Source: an uncultured Bacteroidota bacterium
Lineage (GTDB): Bacteria; Bacteroidota; Ignavibacteria; UBA10030; UBA8401
Assembly: GCA_937920105.1 (NCBI GenBank)
Contig: CALETH010000009.1
Location: forward strand, 1-5,209
Reading direction: 5' to 3'
DNA length: 5,209 bases
Shown: positions 1-5,209 of the stretch, piece after piece
How positions within the stretch are numbered: position 1 is the stretch's first letter
How the letters are laid out: every line of letters starts with the position of its first letter
The notes under the pieces: generated by a model
The model's input: the letters and a program-made list of their open reading frames with translations, nothing else
Database searches by the model: none
What the model was told of the DNA's origin: nothing
Position numbers and translations under genes: made by a program

Positions 1-11
1 ATTCTTGGTCA

Positions 12-49
12 TTGACTTACAAGTTATTTTATATAACTTATCTAGTCAA
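12..49. repeat. Nested inverted repeat downstream of tmk
   Basis: Two perfect arm pairs are nested. The outer pair is TTGACT (12-17) with AGTCAA (44-49). The inner pair is AAGTTAT (21-27) with ATAACTT (33-39), around a 5-nt loop. A 3/4-nt internal loop separates the two stems. As RNA this would give a 13-bp bipartite hairpin starting 5 nt after the tmk stop codon. No T-run follows on either strand, so it is not a standard intrinsic terminator. It could be a 3'-end processing or stability structure, or an operator for a gene starting beyond the left edge. A minus-strand ATG sits at 10-12, but only four codons are visible. The repeat itself is certain; its function is unknown. Confidence 0.5.
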
Positions 50-54
50 GCCCC

Positions 55-687
55 TCATTTTAAATTATCCATTGCTAATTGCTTTTGTACAATTTCCCAA
101 ATTTTTTGATGAATTGTTTCTATAGATTGTTCGCCATCAATAACAACAAATCTATTTTTTTCTTGTTCTGCTAAAATTTTGTATCCTTTTTGTACTTTTT
201 CATAAAATTCACGTCCGCTGTTTTCCATTCTATCATTTTCATGAATATTATTTTTGTTTCGTTTAGAAAAAATTTCATCAAGTGAAACATCAATTAAAAA
301 TGTACAATGAGGCATTACTCCCAATGTCGCAGCAGAATTAATTGCTTGTATTGCTTTCATATCAATACCACGTCCATATCCTTGATACACAGTTGTAGAA
401 TCTACAAATCTATCACAAATTATAATTATATTATTAGATAAAGCAGGAATTATTACTTCACTGACTAATTGCGAACGACTTGCAGAAAAAAGCAGAAGTT
501 CTGCAATCGTAGTCATTTTTAGGGATTTTTTATCTAACAAAATTTCTCTAATACGTTCAGAAATTTCCGTTCCGCCGGGTTCGCGAAGAAATTCTACCTT
601 ATAATTGTGAGAACGTAATTTTTCTACAAGTAATTTTGCTTGTGTGGATTTTCCAGAACCGTCAATGCCTTCAAAAGAAATAAACAT
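55..687 (-). CDS. tmk: Thymidylate kinase (dTMP kinase)
   Basis: This cytosolic enzyme phosphorylates dTMP to dTDP with ATP, a step needed by both the de novo and salvage routes to dTTP. The 210-residue length is normal for bacterial Tmk. Visible motifs are the P-loop GIDGSGKST (7-15), REPGGTE (35-41), the dTMP-binding region LLLFSASR ending at Arg71, the Asp-Arg motif in CDRFVDSTT (91-99) followed by YQGYGRGID (101-109), and a basic LID segment around 142-153 leading into DRMENSG (152-158). The P-loop lacks the basic residue of eukaryotic enzymes and the LID is basic, as in type II bacterial Tmk. The ATG at 687 is right because the P-loop begins at residue 7, as usual. No Shine-Dalgarno sequence precedes it. 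The gene is divergent from the H-NOX operon and probably unrelated to it. It appears intact. Confidence 0.97.
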   Translation of the reverse strand: MFISFEGIDGSGKSTQAKLLVEKLRSHNYKVEFLREPGGTEISERIREILLDKKSLKMTTIAELLLFSASRSQLVSEVIIPALSNNIIIICDRFVDSTTVYQGYGRGIDMKAIQAINSAATLGVMPHCTFLIDVSLDEIFSKRNKNNIHENDRMENSGREFYEKVQKGYKILAEQEKNRFVVIDGEQSIETIHQKIWEIVQKQLAMDNLK

Positions 688-692
688 AAAGT

Positions 693-698
693 ATTATA
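693..698 (-). promoter_or_regulatory. Possible -10 element of tmk
   Basis: Read on the minus strand this is a perfect TATAAT ending 5 nt before the tmk ATG. A start site the usual 6-7 nt downstream would fall at or next to the start codon, which implies a leaderless or nearly leaderless mRNA. That fits the absence of a ribosome-binding site. The best -35 candidate is TTTTCA, with only a 15-bp spacer, and it is weak. TATAAT is common by chance in DNA this AT-rich. Confidence 0.3.
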
Positions 699-713
699 AT
701 AAAGAGAGATTAT

Positions 714-755
714 TGAAAATTTTTTACCAAAGCCTCAGGTTGGATTGAATTTTCA
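714..755. repeat. Inverted repeat with GC-richer apex
   Basis: TGAAAATT (714-721) is perfectly complementary to AATTTTCA (748-755). Inside lies a second pair, CCAA (727-730) with TTGG (740-743), enclosing AGCCTCAGG, which is unusually GC-rich for this intergenic region. Either strand could fold. On the minus strand it lies upstream of tmk. On the plus strand it is followed by the terminator-like hairpin at 779-799. The pairing is visible; any role is unproven. Confidence 0.4.
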
Positions 756-778
756 GTATTCTCAAAAAGAAAAAAAGT

Positions 779-799
779 GTCTTAATATAAGACTTTTTT
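779..799 (+). terminator. Terminator-like hairpin in the divergent intergenic region
   Basis: A perfect 6-bp stem, GTCTTA (779-784) and TAAGAC (788-793), closes a 3-nt ATA loop and is followed on the plus strand by six T residues (794-799). An A-run at 771-776 could extend the stem past a 2-nt bulge. This is the shape of an intrinsic terminator, but no annotated plus-strand gene ends here. It could end a short plus-strand RNA (see findings) or be a 15-bp DNA operator instead. The stem is AT-rich, so termination would be weak. Confidence 0.35.
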
Positions 800-810
800 G
801 AAAAAATATT

Positions 811-831
811 ACAAAATTTCCCAAATTTTGT
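811..831. repeat. Perfect palindrome upstream of the H-NOX promoter
   Basis: ACAAAATTT (811-819) and AAATTTTGT (823-831) are perfect 9-bp inverted arms around a CCC spacer. The centre lies about 121 bp upstream of the start site predicted from the sigma-54 element at 915-931. That is in the usual range for an upstream activator site bound by a sigma-54 enhancer-binding protein. The symmetry is certain. The regulatory role is an inference, and short palindromes arise easily in AT-rich DNA. Confidence 0.4.
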
Positions 832-863
832 TTATTATATTAGCCAATAGGTTATTTTTAGCC

Positions 864-935
864 ATGTTTCAATACATTATGCGTTTATTTATTCAAAAAA
901 ACAATATTTTTATGTTGGCACGAATTTTGAAACAT
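864..935. repeat. Widely spaced inverted repeat flanking the promoter region
   Basis: ATGTTTCAA (864-872) and TTGAAACAT (927-935) are perfect 9-bp inverted arms with a 54-bp spacer. Their centres are 63 bp apart, close to six helical turns. The right arm covers the -12 half of the putative sigma-54 promoter, so a protein bound there would compete with or contact polymerase. Both arms lie upstream of the predicted start site, so this would act as DNA rather than as mRNA structure. Confidence 0.35.
915..931 (+). promoter_or_regulatory. Putative sigma-54 (RpoN) -24/-12 promoter of the H-NOX operon
   Basis: TTGGCACGAATTTTGAA aligns with the sigma-54 consensus YTGGCACGNNNNTTGCW. The -24 half is perfect and carries GG at 917-918. 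The 10-bp distance to the -12 G (929) is exact. The only deviation is GA instead of GC in the -12 dinucleotide. The predicted start near 942 gives a leader of about 14 nt that contains just the AGGA ribosome site before the ATG at 956. Sigma-54 promoters need an ATP-driven enhancer-binding activator; candidate upstream sites are the palindromes at 811-831 and 779-793. The A at the normally conserved -12 C could weaken the promoter. Confidence 0.55.
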
Positions 936-945
936 AAATAAAGAA

Positions 946-949
946 AGGA
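946..949 (+). promoter_or_regulatory. Shine-Dalgarno site of the H-NOX gene
   Basis: AGGA, within AAAGGAA, lies 6 nt before the ATG at 956. It is the clearest ribosome site in the window. The tmk, kinase and last-gene starts have none, so the first gene of this operon may be translated more efficiently than its neighbours. Confidence 0.6.
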
Positions 950-955
950 ATTTTT

Positions 956-1486
956 ATGCACGGTGTTGTTCATTCATTACTTCAACAATTTATTGTTGAA
1001 ACCTATACTAAAGAAGTATGGGATAAGGTTTATATTTCTGCAAAATTACAAACAAAAGAATATCTTCCATCAAATATCTATGGAGATGAAGAATTCTCAA
1101 AAGTTGTTATTGAAACATCAAAAATTCTTAATAAATCAGGTGAAATTCTTCAAGAAGAATTTGGTGAGTTTATGCTACCACATCTAATGAAAATGTACAG
1201 TTCATTTGTTAAGCCAACGTGGAAAGCACTGGATTTTTTAGAAAACGTGGAAGAAGTTATTCATAGAACCGTTCGTTTAAAAAATTATGGAGCACACCCA
1301 CCAACACTTTTTGTTAAAAGAATTAATAGTAAAGAAATAGAATTAGAATACAATTCTCCAAGAAAAATGACACACCTTCTTTTAGGAATGATACGTGGAA
1401 CAGGAAAATATTATAATGAAAATCTTGTAATAACACCATTACCACAAGAAGGCAGTATTTATAAAGTTTTAATAAAAGTACATTAA
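956..1486 (+). CDS. H-NOX (HNOB) haem-binding nitric oxide sensor
   Basis: This is a stand-alone H-NOX domain, a cytosolic haem protein that binds NO and controls a partner signalling protein. Its 176 residues match the family length of about 180. The opening MHGVV matches the usual MxG start and fixes the start codon. Residues 1-31 resemble the N-terminus of soluble guanylate cyclase beta1, including EVW at 20-22. GEILQEEFGEF (62-72) is a typical family segment. His103 in VEEVIHRTVR is the proximal haem ligand and sits 12 residues before the first Pro of the Pro115-Pro116 pair, as in the Thermoanaerobacter protein. The haem-propionate motif YxSxR is complete (Tyr132, Ser134, Arg136). Leu141 aligns with the distal Tyr140 of O2-binding H-NOX proteins, so NO/CO selectivity over O2 is expected. 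There is no cysteine, so a Cys-zinc site is absent. The hybrid kinase starts 19 nt downstream and is the probable partner. Confidence 0.93.
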   Translation: MHGVVHSLLQQFIVETYTKEVWDKVYISAKLQTKEYLPSNIYGDEEFSKVVIETSKILNKSGEILQEEFGEFMLPHLMKMYSSFVKPTWKALDFLENVEEVIHRTVRLKNYGAHPPTLFVKRINSKEIELEYNSPRKMTHLLLGMIRGTGKYYNENLVITPLPQEGSIYKVLIKVH

Positions 1487-1505
1487 TAACTAATAAACAA
1501 AAAAT

Positions 1506-4500
1506 ATGCAAGGATATGGTACAAATACATCAATAAGTGTCGATATTATTCTTGCATTATATGAAAACACTCAAGAAAACATTCAACAGTTTCTTGATAT
1601 GTGTTCATTTAGTATTTTTGTTTTGGATAAAGAAGAAAAATATCTTTATACCAATTCATCCTACCGCAAATTATTTAATCTTGAGAATTCAATCATAGGT
1701 AATCCATTTTGGAAAACGCCACAATTTTTTAAAGGTAGTGAAGCATACCAACAATGGGAAAAACATTTCTCACACTCTAATTCCCCACTGCAAATACAAT
1801 ACTCTCCAGAGAACACTTTTCATATCATAAAAGTTACTGACCCCTCAAAAAAAGCAGGTTATGTAGGAATAGTATATACTGCCATTAATAAAAAGCAAGA
1901 AATATTATCACATAATGAAGAAACTAATCTTCATTATGCACAACAACTTATTAATTTTGGGACGTGGATTTTTGAAATAGCTTCCAATCAATTTCATTGG
2001 TCTGATGGTGTTTTTCGTATTTATGGATTAAATACACAACAACAGCAACAACAATTTCAAGAAGATAATACCATCTTTACTTATCCTGCGGATAGAGAAA
2101 CACTTCAACGTAATATTGAGCAATGCAAAAAAAATGGACAATCACTTTTTACACAACGTATTATTAGACCAACTGGAGAAATACGATATGTAGAATATTC
2201 CATGAAAGTTGTTAAAAATGAAAAAGGTATTGTTTCAAAAATTTTTGGAACAATGGTAGATGTTACCGAACGACGCAGAATGGAATTAGCACTACGTACT
2301 AGTGAAGAAAAATATCGCTCTGTTGTTGAACATCTCACAGAAGTTGTTTTTCAAACAGATGTTATTGGTGTTTTAGTATTTCTTAATCCTGCATGGCAAG
2401 AAGTTACTGGTCTTTTACCTGAAGAATCTATTGGAATTAATTTGTGGGAATATATTCATCCGGATGACCAACAAGCAAGCTTTGAAATGTTTCAACTTCT
2501 ATTGGAACAAAAGAAAGACTACTATTGGCAAATACTTCGTTTTTATACCAAAGATAAAAAAATTCGTTACGCAGAAATTTTTGCTCGCCGTACTACAGAC
2601 GCTTTTGGAATTATTAATGGAACCGCCGGAACATTCAATGATGTTACCGCAAGAATAGAAACTGAGACAGCACTACGAAAAAGTGAAGAAAAATATCGCT
2701 CATTGTTTGATGGAATGATGGATGGAGTGTATCGTAGTACTCATGACGGAAGATTTGTGGAAATTAATGAAGCAATGGTAAAAATGTTTGGATATACAAG
2801 CAAAGAAGAAATGTTGCAAGTCGATATTCGAAAAGAAATGTATTTTTCTGCAGAAGAACGAGGGAGCCATATTTTAGATACTGGGCAAGAAGGTATAGAA
2901 GTATATATGATGAAGAAAAAAGATGGTTCTGCGATTTGGGTAGAAGACCATGGCCATTATATACATGATGCAGATGGTAATATTCTTTTTCATGAGGGGA
3001 TTCTCCGCGATGTAACCGAACGAAAAAAACGTGCCGAAGAACTTGCACTTTATAACAAAGAACTTTTTGAAGCAAAAGTAAAAGCAGAAGAACAAACACG
3101 AGCATTAGCACGGCAATCTCGAGAAATCATTGAAGCACGCGAAACAGCACTTGCTGCATCGCGAATGAAATCTGAATTTGTTGCTAACATGAGCCATGAA
3201 ATCCGAACACCAATGAATGGAATTATTGGTATGACAAAACTCTTGTTAGATACATATCTTACATCAGAACAAAAAGAATACACAGAAATAATTCGAAACT
3301 CTGGAGAAGCACTTCTTACCATTATTAATGATATTTTAGATTTTTCTAAAATAGAAGCAGGAAAACTTCTTATAGAAATTATTGATTTTGAATTATATAC
3401 TACAATAGAAGAAACAATACAATCATTTTCTCAACACATTAAAGAAAAAAATTTAGAATTAATTTATTTGATAGAAAGCAATGTTCCTAATTTGGTCCGT
3501 GGAGATTCCGGACGTATTAGACAAATACTCACAAATCTTCTTAGTAATGCAATAAAGTTTACTCAAAAAGGTGAAATAGTTGTACATGTAACATTGGAAA
3601 AAAATGCTCAAGAAAATTCTATAATACAATTTAGTGTTATCGATACAGGTATTGGAATTAAACCAGAGGTTCAAAAAATTCTTTTTAATGCATTCACACA
3701 AGCCGATGGTTCTACAACTAGAAGATATGGCGGAACAGGACTTGGATTAGCAATTTCGAAAAAGCTTTCTGAAATGATGAAAGGAACTATAGGAGTAAAA
3801 AGTGAAGAAGGAAAAGGAAGTACATTTTGGTTTACTATAACTTTAGAAAAACAAAAACAACAACAACATACTCTTACACACCCTGAAATATTAAAAAATC
3901 TTAATATTCTTGTTGTACATGGAAACGCAACAAGTCGCTTTTTCTTGCAACGCCAACTTTCATCATGGGGGGCAACAAGTGAAATAGTAGAAAATATAGA
4001 AAAAGGACTTCTTACATTAAAAAATTCATTTGAAAGTGGAATCCCAATTGATGCTGTTGTTATAAATATAGATAATAATGGTTTAGAATTAGTAAATACA
4101 ATTAAATCATCACCAACATTTTCAAGTATTCCAATAGTATTATTGGCGAAATTTGGAGAATATCGTATTGAAGAAGCAAAAAGAATGGGAATAAAAACAA
4201 TTCTTTCCAAACCAATTGGACAAACGGAATTTCTTTCCACTATTGCGAAAGTAACTAAAAGAATAAATGATAAAAAACAGGAACATCAACATGATGAAAA
4301 AAAGGAAATCTCTCAAAATAACAATACAGATTTAAAAATATTATTAGCAGAAGATAATCTCATCAACCAAAAAGTAATGCAAAAAATGTTAGAGAAAATT
4401 CATTACTCTGTAAATATTGTAGAAAATGGAAAAGAAGCATTAAACGCATTACAACAACAGCCGTATGATATTATTTTTATGGATTGCCAAATGCCGGAAA

Positions 4501-4706
4501 TGGATGGTTTTGAAACAACAAAAGAAATTCGCAAAATAGAAGGAAAGAAAAATCATACAACAATCATAGCAATTACTGCTAATGCACTCCGTGGTGATAG
4601 AGAAAAATGTATTGAAGCAGGAATGGATGATTATATAGCAAAGCCAATCAAGCCTGTTGAATTAGAATCCATGATTAAAAAATGGACAGGTATAAAATAT
4701 CATTAG
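1506..4706 (+). CDS. Soluble multi-PAS hybrid sensor histidine kinase
   Basis: This 1066-residue hybrid kinase probably takes its signal from the H-NOX encoded just upstream. Domains in order: a divergent PAS (about 25-127); three further PAS/PAC modules (about 140-256, 267-384, 394-506), each ending in a DVT(E/A)R-type PAC tail; a coiled-coil-like linker (about 507-555); HisKA with phospho-acceptor His564 in NMSHEIRTPMNG; and HATPase_c with N-box Asn677/Asn681, G1 box DTGIG (713-717), F-box Phe727/Phe730 and G2 box GGTGLGL (742-748). A degenerate receiver (about 799-915) and an intact C-terminal receiver follow (about 942-1060: Glu949/Asp950, phospho-acceptor Asp993, Thr1024, Lys1046). No membrane segment or signal peptide is visible, so it is cytosolic, like its presumed ligand sensor. 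A six-glutamine run (178-183) lies in PAS2. The start lacks a Shine-Dalgarno sequence but has an A-rich leader; the next Met (32) would cut into PAS1. The HPt gene follows after 6 nt. Confidence 0.95.
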   Translation: MQGYGTNTSISVDIILALYENTQENIQQFLDMCSFSIFVLDKEEKYLYTNSSYRKLFNLENSIIGNPFWKTPQFFKGSEAYQQWEKHFSHSNSPLQIQYSPENTFHIIKVTDPSKKAGYVGIVYTAINKKQEILSHNEETNLHYAQQLINFGTWIFEIASNQFHWSDGVFRIYGLNTQQQQQQFQEDNTIFTYPADRETLQRNIEQCKKNGQSLFTQRIIRPTGEIRYVEYSMKVVKNEKGIVSKIFGTMVDVTERRRMELALRTSEEKYRSVVEHLTEVVFQTDVIGVLVFLNPAWQEVTGLLPEESIGINLWEYIHPDDQQASFEMFQLLLEQKKDYYWQILRFYTKDKKIRYAEIFARRTTDAFGIINGTAGTFNDVTARIETETALRKSEEKYRSLFDGMMDGVYRSTHDGRFVEINEAMVKMFGYTSKEEMLQVDIRKEMYFSAEERGSHILDTGQEGIEVYMMKKKDGSAIWVEDHGHYIHDADGNILFHEGILRDVTERKKRAEELALYNKELFEAKVKAEEQTRALARQSREIIEARETALAASRMKSEFVANMSHEIRTPMNGIIGMTKLLLDTYLTSEQKEYTEIIRNSGEALLTIINDILDFSKIEAGKLLIEIIDFELYTTIEETIQSFSQHIKEKNLELIYLIESNVPNLVRGDSGRIRQILTNLLSNAIKFTQKGEIVVHVTLEKNAQENSIIQFSVIDTGIGIKPEVQKILFNAFTQADGSTTRRYGGTGLGLAISKKLSEMMKGTIGVKSEEGKGSTFWFTITLEKQKQQQHTLTHPEILKNLNILVVHGNATSRFFLQRQLSSWGATSEIVENIEKGLLTLKNSFESGIPIDAVVINIDNNGLELVNTIKSSPTFSSIPIVLLAKFGEYRIEEAKRMGIKTILSKPIGQTEFLSTIAKVTKRINDKKQEHQHDEKKEISQNNNTDLKILLAEDNLINQKVMQKMLEKIHYSVNIVENGKEALNALQQQPYDIIFMDCQMPEMDGFETTKEIRKIEGKKNHTTIIAITANALRGDREKCIEAGMDDYIAKPIKPVELESMIKKWTGIKYH

Positions 4707-4712
4707 TAAAAA

Positions 4713-5093
4713 ATGGAGTCTATTATGGAAACCGAAAAGCCTATTATCGACAAGCAACGTGTTGAAGAACTACAAATGGTAGGGGAAGATGCGGAAAATC
4801 TTTTTATCATGTTAGCGAAAATGTTTGTTGAAGAAATTCAGATTCGTTATGAAAAAATTCAAGAAGCAGTTCTGGCAAAAAATGCGAAAAAAATAACAGA
4901 ATGTGCACATACTTCAAAAGGAAGTGCAAGCAATCTTGGTTTTGCACGATTAGCTTCTGTATTAGAAAAACTTGAACACATGGGAAGAAACGAAGAAATA
5001 GATGGAGCAGAGGAATTGCTTCCTATTGTTTTTAATGAACTACAAAATGTTAAAACAACATTTGAAAAAGAATATTTATTACAATCTCACTAA
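4713..5093 (+). CDS. Stand-alone HPt phosphotransfer protein
   Basis: This small, soluble, alpha-helical protein of 126 residues has one histidine phosphotransfer domain. The motif AHTSKGSASNLG (65-76) matches the HPt signature, with His66 as phospho-acceptor followed by the usual Lys69-Gly70. The downstream helix ARLASVLEKLEHMG is also typical. It should relay phosphate from Asp993 of the upstream hybrid kinase, which has no HPt domain of its own, to the response regulator starting 7 nt downstream. Two starts are possible. The ATG at 4713 follows an A-rich stretch like those of neighbouring genes. The in-frame ATG at 4725 has GGAG (4715-4718) at an ideal 6-nt spacing and would give 122 residues, with the active His at 62. 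The longer form is listed; neither start affects the domain. Confidence 0.93.
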   Translation: MESIMETEKPIIDKQRVEELQMVGEDAENLFIMLAKMFVEEIQIRYEKIQEAVLAKNAKKITECAHTSKGSASNLGFARLASVLEKLEHMGRNEEIDGAEELLPIVFNELQNVKTTFEKEYLLQSH

Positions 5094-5100
5094 ATTTTTT

Positions 5101-5209
5101 ATGAAAATACTTGTTGTAGAAGATGAAAATACTGTTCGTGTATTTATCTCACGATTACTTCAAAAAAAATTTTCTATTACACCATTAGAGGCGAGTAATG
5201 GCAGTGAAG
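5101..5209 (+). CDS. Response regulator, receiver N-terminus (partial, runs off window)
   Basis: An open frame runs from the ATG at 5101 to the window end and gives 36 residues. It starts MKILVVEDENTVRVFISRLL, the first beta strand and helix of a CheY-like receiver. Glu7 and Asp8 form the acidic pair that holds Mg2+. The phospho-acceptor Asp and any output domain lie beyond the window. The start is 7 nt after the HPt stop, with no Shine-Dalgarno sequence, so it is almost certainly in the same operon and is the natural acceptor of phosphate from HPt. Whether the output is DNA-binding, c-di-GMP turnover, a sigma-54 activator or nothing (single domain) cannot be told here. Confidence 0.85.
   Translation, partial: MKILVVEDENTVRVFISRLLQKKFSITPLEASNGSE

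Noticed and set aside
89..105. Near copy of the 811-831 palindrome core (15 bp identical, AATTTCCCAAATTTT) inside tmk
   Set aside because: It encodes part of the Tmk C-terminal helix, and a 15-bp match is close to chance expectation in 5 kb of DNA this AT-rich.
963..1187. Second plus-strand frame inside the H-NOX gene
   Set aside because: Out of frame with the clear H-NOX protein, and no family resemblance.
1487..1505. Possible internal promoter or terminator between H-NOX and the kinase
   Set aside because: Only 19 nt of A/T-rich sequence with no hairpin or promoter pair; co-transcription is simpler.
2037..2054. CAA/CAG codon run (six Gln) as a possible phase-variable repeat
   Set aside because: It is short, interrupted by CAG, and a trinucleotide repeat changes length in frame, so it would not switch the gene off.
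2764..3322. Minus-strand open frames over PAS4 and the linker
   Set aside because: Their low-complexity Leu/Phe/Ser-rich products are typical of antisense shadows of Glu/Lys-rich coding; no ribosome site or domain.
3671..4240. 189-codon open frame antisense to the kinase
   Set aside because: It lies wholly inside the kinase gene's HATPase and degenerate-receiver region, its protein has no recognisable domain, and the plus-strand frame is strongly supported by motifs.
1..5209. tRNA/rRNA genes, CRISPR arrays, insertion sequences, attachment sites
   Set aside because: No cloverleaf, regularly spaced repeats, transposase reading frame or terminal repeats were seen on either strand.

Overview
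The window is AT-rich, bacterial and gene-dense, with two divergent transcription units. The minus strand carries a complete thymidylate kinase gene (tmk). The plus strand carries an apparent four-gene operon: a stand-alone H-NOX haem domain that senses nitric oxide, a large soluble hybrid histidine kinase (four PAS modules, HisKA/HATPase, two receivers), a stand-alone HPt phosphotransfer protein, and a response regulator cut off by the window end. Gaps between the plus-strand genes are only 19, 6 and 7 nt.

Organism: the Tmk C-terminal region (DRMENSG, then FYEKV and GY) looks like Tmk of the Bacteroidota/Chlorobiota side of the tree. The low GC and the lack of Shine-Dalgarno sequences before tmk, the kinase and the last gene fit a Chlorobiota/Ignavibacteria-like bacterium. 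This is an inference from recalled family patterns, not a search.

Layout: 1-54 holds a nested inverted repeat just past the end of tmk. 55-687 is tmk (minus). 688-955 is a divergent intergenic region rich in inverted repeats, ending in a good match to a sigma-54 -24/-12 promoter (915-931) and an AGGA ribosome site 6 nt before the H-NOX start. 956-1486 is H-NOX, 1506-4706 the hybrid kinase, 4713-5093 the HPt protein, and 5101-5209 the first 36 residues of a receiver domain.

How the genes work together (inference from domain order): NO binds ferrous haem on His103 of H-NOX, and H-NOX then modulates the adjacent cytosolic kinase. The kinase autophosphorylates on His564, passes phosphate to Asp993 in its C-terminal receiver, then to the HPt histidine (His66), and finally to the separate response regulator. 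The kinase's middle receiver lacks its phospho-acceptor and acidic residues and probably does not carry phosphate. The output of the pathway lies beyond the window, in the rest of the last gene.
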